Positions 49,228-58,317 of a stretch of DNA of 64,000 bases are shown piece after piece; the first letter of the stretch is position 1, and every line of letters begins with the position of its first letter. The notes under the pieces are model-generated. The model searched no databases and was not told the DNA's origin. It saw only the letters and a program-made list of their open reading frames with translations. Origin of the DNA: Solidesulfovibrio alcoholivorans DSM 5433 (GTDB taxonomy: Bacteria > Desulfobacterota > Desulfovibrionia > Desulfovibrionales > Desulfovibrionaceae); NCBI RefSeq assembly GCF_000702665.1, contig NZ_JNJA01000005.1:124001-188000 (forward strand), read 5' to 3'. The position numbers and the translations under genes were made by a program.

Positions 49228-51870
49228 ATGGTGCACACGGGCATCGGCGTGTGGGTGGCCTGGGAGGGGCAACTCGACGCGGCCTTCGACGCCATGCTCG
49301 AGGACTACGGCGGCTTCCGCATGGCCGAGACCACGGGGCAGTCGCTGTGGTACTTTCTCGGCGACGAGGGGCTGCGCGCCCTGGCCCGCATCCATGTCTG
49401 GGGCCGCGTCAACGCGTTGCCGATCTTCATCGAGGTCTTCCCGGCCTCGCTGCTCGTCGGTCCCAAATTCGACCGCACCCTGTCCATTTCCGTGGAACTG
49501 TCCCGGCAGCATGCCATTCCTTCGGATTCCCTGGAGATCCTGCTCCATCCCAACCTCAAGCCCCAGCTGGCCGGCAATCCGGGCCTGTCGGGCACGCCGG
49601 TCAAGCCGTCCTCGGGGCTGGCCCGGGTGCATTTCGAGCGCTTCGAGGCCGACCCCGGCCTGGCCTACGACACGGGGCTGGCCTGGATGGGGGTCATCCG
49701 GCCCCTGGGCGACCCCTTGAGCCGCGACACGGCCGAGGGCTGGCGCAACATCGCGGCGGAACTGCACGACATCATCGACCGCCTGGGACTCAGGTTCATG
49801 CGCCACGAGGGCTTCCTGCTGTTCGAGGCCCCGGGGCTCAAGCATTTCCGTACCTGGTGCCGCGACACCGTCTCGCGCATCATGCGTCTGGAAGCGGAAA
49901 AGGACGCGGGCGGCGACGGGCATTACTGGCCGAGCGTCATGGCCGCGGTCCCCTCCAAGGGCCGCACCTTCGGCAAGGACCTGCCGCGCCGGCTGGGGCT
50001 CAACTGGGACCAGATGGCCCCGGACTTTCCGCACATGAGCTTTCGTTCGGCCTTCTTCCTGGGGGACGAGTTCGTCATCCACGAGGCCCGGGCGCTTTCC
50101 CGCGGCGTGAACATCGACGACTGGTGCAACGTAAGCCTGGTCACGGCCGGGGAGGAGTCCGACAAGGCCGGCTCCCTGGCCGTGCCGCTGCCCGGCAACC
50201 TGTCCGCGGCCGACGCCGTGCCCTGCTTCTACTGCGGCCTGAGCAACCACGAGCCCCGGCAGTGTCCGTCCAAGGTCCTGGACGCGCCCCGCCCGGACGT
50301 CTGGGAGCGCTTCGGCCGGCTGCCCATCACCGGGCTCGAAGCGCTCTCCCAGAAGCTCGACGCCGCCCTGGCGAACGACACGCTGGGCGAGATGACCAGG
50401 CGCCTGACCGGCAAGGAAGACACGGACCTGTTGCTCGCGGCCATTTTCGAGATCGACCAGTCCCTGCAGACGCGCATGCTGGAGGCGGTCTGGCGCGCCA
50501 AGGGCAAGGATCTGCCCGCGGGGCTGGCGCAGACCGGCCGGCGCGAGGGGGATTTCTACTGGGACGCGCTGACGGCGCTTCGCGAGCGCAACGCCGAGAA
50601 GTACGAGGAAATGCTGCTTCAGGCCCTGACCAAGTACCCCCGCGCCTACCAGCCCAAGTCGCTCCAGGGCTTCGCCGCCATGGAGGCAGGAGACTGGACC
50701 AAGGCGGTCTACTACTGGCAGGAGTCCGGCCGGCTTTGCTACACGGCGCTGCAACGTGCCTATTTCCTCTGGCTCCAGGCCCGGGCCTTCGAGGTCCAGG
50801 GCGAGCAGCACAAGGCCATCTCCCTGTATCGGGAGAGCCTCAAGGAAAGCCCCCGCTGGTTCGAACCCGTCTACCGCCAGGGCGTGTGTCTGGTGAAGAT
50901 GGGGTTCACGGACCAGGCGATGCAGCTTTTTTCGCAGCTGATGGCTACGGACCCGTCCATGTTCAACCGGGTGATGATCGACCCGGAACTGGAACGGGGC
51001 CGGCTGCACATCCTGGCCGCGCTGTGGCGGGTCTGGAAGCAGGCGCAGGAGGCGTCCCAGGCGCTCGTGGCCAGCCTTGGCGCGCTTTCGGAATCGCTGC
51101 GGGAGCGGTTCCTCGAGGGGGAGCCGTACCTCGTCGCCTCGGAGGAGAAGATCCAGGAACTGCTGGCGCTTGGCAAGCTGGGCAACTACGTGGCCTACAA
51201 GGGGTTCGAGGCCGGCGTCGCGGATGTCGAGGCGCAGGTCGCCAAGAAGGTCGCCAGCGAAGTCAAGGTGATGCAGGCGGAGCAGGCCCGGCAGTACGAG
51301 GACCTCAAAAGCGTGCAGCGCGAGGCGGCCTGGTTTCCGTTCCCGTCGCTGCTGCGGGAATTCAACACCGATTTCAATTTCTGCGCCACCAAGCTCAACT
51401 GGATGCGGACCTCGCCCATGGACGAGCCGGCGAACTTCCACAAGAGCCGCGAATACCTGCCCGAGGTGGACGAGCGTATCCGCACCTTGCGCACGCGGCT
51501 CATCACGCTGCGCATCGTGCGCGATTCGACCTTTTTCTGCATGCTGCTCGGCCGCAACTTCCTGTGGATGGAAGTGGCGGGACTCGGGCTGTCCCTGGTG
51601 CTGGTGCCGCTTTTCGTCTACCTGTTCCAGTCCTCGGGCCAGGGCTGGGTGGCGGACATGATGGAGCAGCAGAAGTGGCAGCTGCAAAAGGGGCTGGTCA
51701 TCATCCTGACCATCGCGGCCATGGCGCTGGCGGCCATCAAGACCGCCATCTCCTTCGAGTCGAAAAAGCGCAAGCTGTTCAAGCTCGCCGAGGAAGGCAA
51801 GCTGCCGAAGAAAAAGCCCAAGCCGAAAAAGAAGCCGAAGCCCAAGGCCAAGCCCAAACCGCAAAAGTAG
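49228..51870 (+). CDS. Large TPR-like membrane protein with a zinc knuckle
   Basis: About 880 residues. The N-terminal 330 residues (starting MVHTGIGVWVAWEGQ) are of unknown fold. A short cysteine/histidine module CFYCGLSNHEPRQC (C333, C336, H341, C346) has the exact CX2CX4HX4C spacing of a zinc knuckle. A helical region follows whose pattern (YYWQESGRLCYTALQRAYFL, AISLYRESLKESPRWFEPVY) resembles tetratricopeptide repeats. Two hydrophobic helices come near the C terminus (about 775-800 and 821-845), and a Lys/Pro-rich tail (KKKPKPKKKPKPKAKPKPQ) ends the protein. Zinc knuckles usually bind single-stranded nucleic acid or protein; here the role is unknown. Starts at TTG 49168 or GTG 49213 are also possible. 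Confidence 0.65.
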   Translation: MVHTGIGVWVAWEGQLDAAFDAMLEDYGGFRMAETTGQSLWYFLGDEGLRALARIHVWGRVNALPIFIEVFPASLLVGPKFDRTLSISVELSRQHAIPSDSLEILLHPNLKPQLAGNPGLSGTPVKPSSGLARVHFERFEADPGLAYDTGLAWMGVIRPLGDPLSRDTAEGWRNIAAELHDIIDRLGLRFMRHEGFLLFEAPGLKHFRTWCRDTVSRIMRLEAEKDAGGDGHYWPSVMAAVPSKGRTFGKDLPRRLGLNWDQMAPDFPHMSFRSAFFLGDEFVIHEARALSRGVNIDDWCNVSLVTAGEESDKAGSLAVPLPGNLSAADAVPCFYCGLSNHEPRQCPSKVLDAPRPDVWERFGRLPITGLEALSQKLDAALANDTLGEMTRRLTGKEDTDLLLAAIFEIDQSLQTRMLEAVWRAKGKDLPAGLAQTGRREGDFYWDALTALRERNAEKYEEMLLQALTKYPRAYQPKSLQGFAAMEAGDWTKAVYYWQESGRLCYTALQRAYFLWLQARAFEVQGEQHKAISLYRESLKESPRWFEPVYRQGVCLVKMGFTDQAMQLFSQLMATDPSMFNRVMIDPELERGRLHILAALWRVWKQAQEASQALVASLGALSESLRERFLEGEPYLVASEEKIQELLALGKLGNYVAYKGFEAGVADVEAQVAKKVASEVKVMQAEQARQYEDLKSVQREAAWFPFPSLLREFNTDFNFCATKLNWMRTSPMDEPANFHKSREYLPEVDERIRTLRTRLITLRIVRDSTFFCMLLGRNFLWMEVAGLGLSLVLVPLFVYLFQSSGQGWVADMMEQQKWQLQKGLVIILTIAAMALAAIKTAISFESKKRKLFKLAEEGKLPKKKPKPKKKPKPKAKPKPQK

Positions 51871-52062
51871 CCGGGAGGCCGCGGCGGAAACGCCGCCGCG
51901 CAGGCCACGCCCGATGCGCGCTGGGCTCGCGGGCCGGCATCGGTTGCCGCGCCCGCGCGCGCCTCGTCGCGGTCCGGCGTGTCTGTCGGGCCGTCGCCGC
52001 TTTGTCCCCGGGGCAGGGAAGGGCTGCGGCGCAGCCGCGCCCCGGCACGGGCCCATGGGCGC

Positions 52063-52097
52063 AAAAAAAGGCGGCGAGTCGCCTCGCCGCCTTTTTT
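52063..52097. terminator. Bidirectional terminator
   Basis: GGCGGCGAG and CTCGCCGCC form a stem with seven A on one side and six T on the other. It ends the + strand zinc-knuckle gene and the - strand dsrC gene. Confidence 0.9.
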
Positions 52098-52115
52098 CCT
52101 CGAGGAAAGGTAGGC

Positions 52116-52433
52116 CTAGACGCAGCCGGTGGGCTTGGGCAGGCCGGCCATTTTGCAGGCTCCTTTGCCGGGTCCGGACGGGAACAGCTCATAGATGTGC
52201 TTGAGCTTGAAGCCGGTGACCTTGGAAAGGATGCGCACCATGGGGGCGATGCCGTTCTTCTTGTAGTAGTCCTGGAGGAACTCGATGACCTTGTTGTGCT
52301 CGGGGGTCAGTTCCTTGATGCCCTCGGAGTCCTTCACGTAGTCAACCCACTCCTCGGTCCAATCTTCAAAGCGCTGCAGGAAGCCGTCTTCATCGACTTC
52401 GAACGATTTGCCTTTGTACTCGACAGTAGCCAT
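52116..52433 (-). CDS. dsrC: DsrC, sulfur-carrier partner of dissimilatory sulfite reductase
   Basis: A complete 105-residue DsrC. The C-terminal arm CKMAGLPKPTGC carries both conserved cysteines with the canonical ten residues between them, which form the trisulfide used in sulfite reduction by DsrAB. Conserved middle blocks are VIEFLQDYYKKNGIAPMVRI and HIYELFPSGPGKGACK. It acts in the cytoplasm and links DsrAB to the DsrMKJOP membrane complex. It is a single gene with GGAGG before the ATG and its own promoter. This is the best marker that the organism respires sulfate. Confidence 0.97.
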   Translation of the reverse strand: MATVEYKGKSFEVDEDGFLQRFEDWTEEWVDYVKDSEGIKELTPEHNKVIEFLQDYYKKNGIAPMVRILSKVTGFKLKHIYELFPSGPGKGACKMAGLPKPTGCV

Positions 52434-52618
52434 GCGCATCCTCCTTACAGGTTGTGAGAAAAGCGCCCGGACCGTTTGCGGAAACCCGGGCGGGTTCCTG
52501 ACGGCGCCCCGTGTTACGGGAGGCCTCACCCATGAATCAGAGCACCCTTGATGCCCGATGGGTCAATGTTGCACTGGCGAGCCGTGTGAGAAGGCTCCGG
52601 CTCCCGAGTTATTTTTTT

Positions 52619-52648
52619 AACGTAATCGCCGCAGCCCTGTTTTGTCAA
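52619..52648 (-). promoter_or_regulatory. Promoter of dsrC
   Basis: On the minus strand TTGACA (52648-52643) is followed after 18 bp by TACGTT (52624-52619), within an AT-rich stretch. It implies a leader of about 180 nt before dsrC. No riboswitch consensus is recognised in it. Confidence 0.5.
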
Positions 52649-52720
52649 TGCCTTTCACGGGATTGGCCGTGTAGTATTGCCAAAAATGTCCATGAAATCG
52701 CTTTATTGTGGCAAAGCGTG

Positions 52721-54475
52721 TCAAATTGCTTCCCCTTTGATGCGCGCCAAAGCCTTCCTGGCGAAGTCGATGCCGGCATCAAGGGACAGGGCCGCGTCCA
52801 GATGGTGGACGGCCATTTCCAGCCGGCCCATGCGCTCCAGGCACAACCCCAGGTTGGCCAGGTCCATGGCCGAACCCGCGTCAAGGTCCAGGGCGGCCTG
52901 GAAATCTTCGGCCGCGCGGGCGTAGTCCCCGGCGCGAAAGCGTGCCACGCCGCGCAGGTTGTAGTATTCCTTGACCTCGGGACAAAGGGCGATGGCCCGG
53001 TCGAGCAGGGGCGGGGTTTCGGCATGGCGGCCCATAAGCGACAGGGCGTGGGCCTGGTAGAAGGCGGCCAGGGCCCGGTCCTCGTCGCGCGTCTCCCGTT
53101 CCCAGGCCCGGGCGAAGTGCGGCAGCGCCCCTTCGGGGTCGTCCAGGCGCAGCGCGAGCATGCCCTCGTAAAACGGCACGTAGGCCGCCTGCGGGAAAAG
53201 CGCGGCGAGCACGGCAAGCCCGGCCCGCGCCGTGTCCGGGTCGGCGCGCTCGGCGAGCATCCGGCCGGTGAAAAGCCCGAGGCTCGCGGCAGGAGTGCGC
53301 TCGCGAAAGGCCAGGCCCGGAGCGAAGCTGTAGTTGGCGCAAAGGCCCAGCTCCGGGTGGGTGGTTTCCACGGTGAAAAGCGGATGTCCGAGCGCCGCCA
53401 TCCGGTCGGCCAGGGTCGCCAGTTCCGCGGCGATGTCCGGGGCGGCGAGATCGGGCAGGCTGGCAAGGGGCGCGACCGGCCCGTCCATGACCCAGGCGGC
53501 GTCGGCAAGGCGCGTGAATTTCGGCAGGCCCGAGGCCTCGTAGTTGCTCCCCGTCTCGAAATCGCCGGCCAGTTGCGCCACTTCGGTCAGGGCGCGGATG
53601 GCGGCCTTGGCCGGGGAGGAGGCCGTACCGGCGGTGAAGACGATCTCCGAAGCGTGGGGAAAGGTGGCCGGGTCGTAGGCGATGGCCGCGACGGTCGGCG
53701 CGGGCATGCCGAGGCTGAAGTCCTTGAGCACGACCCGGACGCCGGTTTTCTCAAATGCGGCGAGCAGTTCCCGCAGCACCGGGTCGGTGCAGCTTTCCGG
53801 GGCGATGGTGGGGAGCGTGGGCCGCGTGCGGTCGATCACGGCGCAGACATGGCGTTCGATGAGTTCGCACGCGCCCTGGAGCACGGATTCCTCGTAACAG
53901 TTGCCGGCCGAGGAGCCGTTGAATTCGTTTAAGAGCTTGAACCAGTCGAGGGGCACGGCCACGTCGCGCCCGGCGGCCACGTCCCGGGCCAGGACGAAAT
54001 CCCAGGGGTACAGGTCGAGGATGCACCTTGCCGTGGCCGCGTCGCAGGCGTCGCCGACGCTGTGGGCGACGAGCCGCGGCGGCAGGAGCGCCTCCCCGAA
54101 AAAGGTTTCGGCCTGGCTCCAGGTGGCCGGGGCGAAGCGGTCCGTGTCGGCGAAGTAGGAAAAGAAGCTGAAGCGTTCGGCCAGCTCCATGAGGGCCGAG
54201 GCCTCGGCCTGGATGGGGCTTGCGCCCTTGCCCATTTGCTTGCGCGTGGGCATGACGCCGCGCGCGGCCTCGCCGCACAGGCTCATGTACACGGGGATGC
54301 CGAGGCGGCCCGTGTCGATGCGCCGGGTTTCGGCGAGCACCCCCTTGCCCAGGCGCGCGAAGGCTTCCTTGGCCCGGGCCACGGTCTCGGCCGGGGGGCA
54401 GGTCTTGTCCAGTTCCAGGGTGTGGGTCTTGGGCCGGGAAGTCAGGCCGCGCAGGGCGGCGGGGGATGCGTTCAT
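52721..54475 (-). CDS. YcaO-domain protein with C-terminal TPR repeats
   Basis: A 584-residue protein. Residues 1-400 form a YcaO domain, an ATP-using enzyme that activates peptide or protein backbone amides. ATP/magnesium motifs are visible as ASALMELAERFSFF, NGSSAGNCYEES and ACELIERHV. The C-terminal 170 residues are TPR-like (LPHFARAWERE, YYNLRGVARFRAGDYARAAE, DLANLGLCLERMGRLEMAV). Other YcaO proteins make azolines or thioamides, sometimes with a partner (TfuA, absent here), or act with RimO. It sits next to dsrC and a SAM methyltransferase, so a role linked to sulfur chemistry or protein modification is plausible but not shown. Confidence 0.75.
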   Translation of the reverse strand: MNASPAALRGLTSRPKTHTLELDKTCPPAETVARAKEAFARLGKGVLAETRRIDTGRLGIPVYMSLCGEAARGVMPTRKQMGKGASPIQAEASALMELAERFSFFSYFADTDRFAPATWSQAETFFGEALLPPRLVAHSVGDACDAATARCILDLYPWDFVLARDVAAGRDVAVPLDWFKLLNEFNGSSAGNCYEESVLQGACELIERHVCAVIDRTRPTLPTIAPESCTDPVLRELLAAFEKTGVRVVLKDFSLGMPAPTVAAIAYDPATFPHASEIVFTAGTASSPAKAAIRALTEVAQLAGDFETGSNYEASGLPKFTRLADAAWVMDGPVAPLASLPDLAAPDIAAELATLADRMAALGHPLFTVETTHPELGLCANYSFAPGLAFRERTPAASLGLFTGRMLAERADPDTARAGLAVLAALFPQAAYVPFYEGMLALRLDDPEGALPHFARAWERETRDEDRALAAFYQAHALSLMGRHAETPPLLDRAIALCPEVKEYYNLRGVARFRAGDYARAAEDFQAALDLDAGSAMDLANLGLCLERMGRLEMAVHHLDAALSLDAGIDFARKALARIKGEAI

Positions 54476-54580
54476 GCGATGCTCGCTGTGTTCCCAGGCG
54501 GCAGGGGCGGTCTTGCGGCCGGGCGGACGCGTCGCCCGCGCTGGGGGGATGGGTGGCGGCAGGGCCGGACGCGGGCCGGT

Positions 54581-55312
54581 TCAGGCATGCTTGCGGGGGC
54601 GCAGGCGGAAGACCTGGCACAGTTTGCGTTCCGGCTTGCCGTCGGCGGGGTCGGTTTCCTTGTAGCCCACCACGCGTTCGGTGATGTGGAATTCCTTTTC
54701 GGCCAGCGTCATGAAGCGGCCGGCCCGGCGGGTGAAGTCCTTGATCAGCACGACTTCGGCGGCCGGATCCGGGGCGATGTGGGCCAGGAGGAACTTGCAC
54801 AGCCCGCGGTAGAGGTCCTCGATATACAGGACCTCGGCCCCGAGGATGACGTCGAAGCGCCGTCCCAGGCGGTCGGCGGCAAAGTCTGCGCGGGCGACGC
54901 GCGCCCGGTCGGACAGGCCGTTTTGCAGGATGTTGATCCGGGAAAACAACAGGGCGTCGGGGTTGATGTCGGTCAGGAGCACGTCGAAGCCGCGCCGGGC
55001 CGCAAACAGGCCGCACACGCCGACGCCCGCGCCGAGTTCCAGCAGCGTGCGCCCCTCGCCCGGGCCGAGGTGGGGCAGGAAATGCGAAAGGAGCATGGCG
55101 GCGGGCCAGATCTTGGCCCAGTAGGGCAGCGTGATCTGGCCGTTGCCCGCTTCCCGGACCAGGCGGTCGATGAGGGCTTCGAGGTCGTCGATCTGGAGGA
55201 TGTCCAGCGTTTCGCCGGCCACGGCCACGGGTTCGAAACGGACCGTGTAGCGGCTCTTGGCGAAATCGAGCAGTTCGTCCAGGGGGGCGTCGAGGGAAAT
55301 GGTACGGCTCAC
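54581..55312 (-). CDS. SAM-dependent methyltransferase (METTL-type)
   Basis: A 243-residue class I methyltransferase. The SAM-binding motif LLELGAGVGVCGLFAARRG, the acidic end of strand beta2 in TDINPDALLFSR and LGAEVLYIEDLY match the Methyltransf_16/lysine-methyltransferase group; WPAAMLLSHFLPHLGP precedes the SAM motif as usual there. The substrate is unknown; protein side chains are likely. The start is GTG at 55312 with GGGAG 8 nt upstream. Any longer frame would run through the tRNA genes. It is 105 bp upstream of the YcaO-TPR gene, in the same direction. Confidence 0.85.
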   Translation of the reverse strand: MSRTISLDAPLDELLDFAKSRYTVRFEPVAVAGETLDILQIDDLEALIDRLVREAGNGQITLPYWAKIWPAAMLLSHFLPHLGPGEGRTLLELGAGVGVCGLFAARRGFDVLLTDINPDALLFSRINILQNGLSDRARVARADFAADRLGRRFDVILGAEVLYIEDLYRGLCKFLLAHIAPDPAAEVVLIKDFTRRAGRFMTLAEKEFHITERVVGYKETDPADGKPERKLCQVFRLRPRKHA

Positions 55313-55372
55313 GATTGGCTCCCGTTTTGGTAGACAAAGGCGGCTTACCGCGAATCGGCCGGGGAGGCAAAG

Positions 55373-55399
55373 AAAAAGGCCGGCTTTGGGGCCGGCCTT
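55373..55399 (-). terminator. Terminator downstream of the tRNA genes
   Basis: AAGGCCGGC (55376-55384) pairs with GCCGGCCTT (55391-55399) around TTTGGG. Read on the minus strand it ends in a T-run. Confidence 0.8.
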
Positions 55400-55410
55400 C
55401 GATTGTTCGG

Positions 55411-55485
<75 letters not shown>

Positions 55486-55498
55486 TCAGGATCGGCTG

Positions 55499-55573
<75 letters not shown>

Positions 55574-55591
55574 TCGTTTCAAGGACCCGTC

Positions 55592-55620
55592 TAGTTACTT
55601 GCGCCCGGCCCGGTTGTCAA
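55592..55620 (-). promoter_or_regulatory. Promoter of the tRNA operon
   Basis: On the minus strand TTGACA (55620-55615) and TAACTA (55597-55592) have a 17-bp spacer, about 20 bp upstream of tRNA-Cys. Confidence 0.6.
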
Positions 55621-55961
55621 TCAATTTCTTTCACTTTTTTCCGTCCGGTCCGGAGCGGCGGGGCGGCCGCCGTTGCCGAGGGGCATAACTGCCAAATCAG
55701 CGGGCCGTCGTCAACAAGGAATTTGCGGAGAAATGAATAAATTTTGTAATATATTGATTTTATAATTGTTTTTGAATCGCTTGTCCGGCCTTGCGACCGT
55801 GCCGAAACGGGGTTGGCCCGGTGGAGGGCACGGGAGGTCGACCCGCAGGCAGAGGGCAAGAGAAACGGGGTCGCCGCGCCGGCCGGCCGTGTCGGCTGTG
55901 GCGCGTGCCTGCCCGTACCGTGCCGCGTGGCCGGATGCGACGGCCGGCCCCGGATTGGGCG
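55621..55961. other. Gene-free, locally AT-rich interval
   Basis: About 340 bp between the tRNA promoter and the hsp20 terminator. It includes an AT-rich stretch (55730-55770). I see no gene, repeat copy or convincing structure in it. Confidence 0.5.
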
Positions 55962-55998
55962 AAAAAAAACCGGGAGCGCCTGCACGGGCGCTCCCGGT
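55962..55998 (-). terminator. Terminator of hsp20
   Basis: ACCGGGAGCGCC (55969-55980) pairs with GGCGCTCCCGGT (55987-55998) around TGCACG, with eight A on the plus strand, so a strong T-run on the minus strand. Confidence 0.92.
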
Positions 55999-56032
55999 CG
56001 GTGGGATGCGGCGATACGCCGCGGAAGGGAAG

Positions 56033-56488
56033 CTAGCTTTCGATGGTGATCTTCCTGGCGGCCTCGGCCGCGTCGCGGGGCAGGGTCACGACAAGCACGC
56101 CCTTGTCGAAGCGGGCCTTGGCCTCGGCCTCGCGCACCTTGCCCGGCAGCGGGATCACGCGGGAAAACGCGCCGTAGGACCGCTCGATGCGATGGTAATC
56201 GTCCTTTTTTTCCTCGTCGGCGAACTTCTTTTCGCCGCGAAGGACCAGAGCGTCGTTTTCCACGGAAAGTTCCACATCGCCCGGTTCAAGTCCCGGCAGT
56301 TCCGCCTTGACCGTGACCACGCCATCGGCTTCGCTGACGTCCACGGCCGGATACTCCATGTCCTTGAAAAGGGCGGGCAGCGCGCCGAAAGGCTCGCGCC
56401 AGAAATCCTCCATCAGGTCGGCCATGCTCGCCGGCCGCCTGGCCGCCACGGACTTTTCCCGCAGGCGCGGCAAAAGACTCCTGAACAT
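56033..56488 (-). CDS. Hsp20 / alpha-crystallin small heat-shock protein
   Basis: A 151-residue small heat-shock protein. The alpha-crystallin domain is visible (VTVKAELPGLEPGDVELSVE, LVLRGEK) and ends with the family motif GVLVVTLPRD. It forms oligomers that hold denatured proteins soluble. GGAGG precedes the ATG at 56488. It has its own palindrome-bearing promoter and a strong terminator, so it is a single-gene unit. Confidence 0.94.
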   Translation of the reverse strand: MFRSLLPRLREKSVAARRPASMADLMEDFWREPFGALPALFKDMEYPAVDVSEADGVVTVKAELPGLEPGDVELSVENDALVLRGEKKFADEEKKDDYHRIERSYGAFSRVIPLPGKVREAEAKARFDKGVLVVTLPRDAAEAARKITIES

Positions 56489-56521
56489 ATCCAACCTCCT
56501 CATCGGTGGTTTCGTATGCTC

Positions 56522-56551
56522 AAATAATTGACACGAACGGCGCCGTGTCAA
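56522..56551 (-). promoter_or_regulatory. Promoter and possible operator of hsp20
   Basis: TTGACACG (56528-56535) and CGTGTCAA (56544-56551) are perfect inverted halves, 8 bp apart. On the minus strand the outer half is a -35 TTGACA followed after 17 bp by ATTATT. The dyad is not the CIRCE sequence. It could be bound by a heat-shock repressor. Confidence 0.5.
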
Positions 56552-56566
56552 GGGGAGGGCCGGCGC

Positions 56567-58198
56567 TTACGTCCCTTCGTGCAGGCTCATGGCGTCGAGG
56601 CGCTCCAGCTCCTCGCGGCGGTCGAACCATTTGTAGGAGAACTTCACGTCGTTGCCGATGATGCTGCCCTGGCTCGCCATGGAAAGCCGACTGCGCGCGG
56701 AGGTGCCCGAGCCCTGGCGGTGCACGCAGGTCACCGTGCCGCAGTAGAAGACTTTCCAGCCGGCCAGGCACAGTTGCAGGTCGTGGTCGGTGTCGTCGAT
56801 CTGCGAGGGCGAGTAGCGGATGTCGAAGGCGGGCGCGTCGGCCAGGGAGGCCGTGCGCAACAGGTGCTGGCAACCCATGACCACGCGCGTTTCGCGCACC
56901 ACGTCGTACAGCCCGGTGTCGTACTGGTCCGGGGGCGTGGGCAGGCTGACACGGATCACCTCGGGGTGGGCGATGGCTACGTGGCGGTAGAGGTATTGCA
57001 GCAGGGGAAAGCGGCCGGGAAAGACGACCTTGCAGCCCACGTTGCCGATGCGCGGGTCGCGCTCGGCCACGGTGAGCAGGTGGGCCAGCCAGTCGGGCTG
57101 GACGTAGACGTCGTCGTCGAGGAAGGCCACGTATTCGCATTCCCGGGTGGCGGGCTGGGCCAGCAGCCAGTTGCGCGCCGCGGGCGCGCCCACGTTGACC
57201 GGGAGGCTTATGATCTCCACCTCGTTTTCCGGGAAAAGTTCCTTGGCCCGTCTGGCGACGACCAGACTGTCGTCGGTGCAGCCATTGAGGAGAATCTTGA
57301 TGCGCGCCGGGCCGATGGCGCTGCCGCGCAGGCTCGTAAGCGTCTCGCCGAGAACTTGCGCCTTGTTGAAGCTGTAGAGGTAGACGGCCACGTCCTTGCG
57401 CTCCACGAGCCCGGGATCGGGGCGAAAGGGCGCGGCGAGTTCTTCGCGGCGCAGCCGGTACGGCCGCCCGAAGGGGTCGAGGGCGATGGCCCTGTCGTAA
57501 AGGGCCAGGGCCGTTTCCGTATCCCCGGCGCGGCGGTGCAGTTCGGCGGCCAGCCCCAGGGTGACGGGGTCGTCGGCGAGGGGCTTGACGCTTTCCCACA
57601 GCGCAAGGGCGGCGTCGTCGTCGCCCATGCCGGCGTGGTGGTCGAAAAGGCGCCTGGCCCACAGGGGCGAGAGCACCTTGGGGCAGCGGAAGCCCCCCAG
57701 GGCGGGGCTCGGCGGCCGGCCCTCGTGAAAATCGACGGCGAGCAGCAGGTCGGCGTAGCGCACGGCCATGGGGTTTCGCGCCAGCACCTTTTCGCAGATG
57801 GCGCGGATGTCCTCGGCCTGGTACCTGACCGAAGCCTTGCGCAGCTGGTTGAAGATCTCCGGCTCCACGTGCGTTGCTTCGAGCACCTTGACGATGGTCT
57901 GCACGCCGGGCGCGACGCCGGAGCTTGCGCCAAGCCCCAGGATGGCCGGATCGAACGTGGCCAGGCGCACGGCCGAACGGATGGCGTGCGTAAGCAGCCG
58001 GTGCGCGTCTTCGGGCAGAGTGGGCAGGTTCGAGGCGTTGTCCTCGAGGATGCGGTTGACGAAGGTGACCGCCAGGGGGAGGTCGATGGCGAACGCGTCG
58101 AGATAATTGCGGAAGTAGCGGCAGGCCTTGTCCAGGGGCAGGGCGTCGAGGTCCCAGCCGATGCCGGCGGCTTTTTGTGGTTTGTCGGACGCGGCCAT
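56567..58198 (-). CDS. Family-2 glycosyltransferase with helical N-terminal region
   Basis: A 543-residue protein. About 250 residues of helical, TPR-like sequence (VTLGLAAELHRRAGDTETALALYDRAIALDPFG-like repeat) precede a GT-A domain. That domain has VAVYLYSFNKAQVLGETLTS, ILLNGCTDDS, VNVGAPAARNWLLAQ and the DxD-type FLDDDVYVQPDWLAHL. It is probably cytoplasmic. The donor and acceptor are unknown. The ATG at 58198 has GGAGGA upstream. Confidence 0.85.
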   Translation of the reverse strand: MAASDKPQKAAGIGWDLDALPLDKACRYFRNYLDAFAIDLPLAVTFVNRILEDNASNLPTLPEDAHRLLTHAIRSAVRLATFDPAILGLGASSGVAPGVQTIVKVLEATHVEPEIFNQLRKASVRYQAEDIRAICEKVLARNPMAVRYADLLLAVDFHEGRPPSPALGGFRCPKVLSPLWARRLFDHHAGMGDDDAALALWESVKPLADDPVTLGLAAELHRRAGDTETALALYDRAIALDPFGRPYRLRREELAAPFRPDPGLVERKDVAVYLYSFNKAQVLGETLTSLRGSAIGPARIKILLNGCTDDSLVVARRAKELFPENEVEIISLPVNVGAPAARNWLLAQPATRECEYVAFLDDDVYVQPDWLAHLLTVAERDPRIGNVGCKVVFPGRFPLLQYLYRHVAIAHPEVIRVSLPTPPDQYDTGLYDVVRETRVVMGCQHLLRTASLADAPAFDIRYSPSQIDDTDHDLQLCLAGWKVFYCGTVTCVHRQGSGTSARSRLSMASQGSIIGNDVKFSYKWFDRREELERLDAMSLHEGT

Positions 58199-58317
58199 GC
58201 GGTTCCTCCGGTTGGGGCGTTGGGGCCGGAGCGCGGTGGAGCGGGACGCGCCGGCCGGCGTTTGGGAATTGTGTCGCGCGGCCTGCCCGATGCAAATCCG
58301 ATTCCATCCGGCCCGGG

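Noticed and set aside
51781..51867. Lys/Pro-rich end of the zinc-knuckle protein as an artefact of a missed frameshift
   Set aside because: The frame continues without a break from the membrane helices and stops normally before a good terminator; basic tails are known on membrane proteins.
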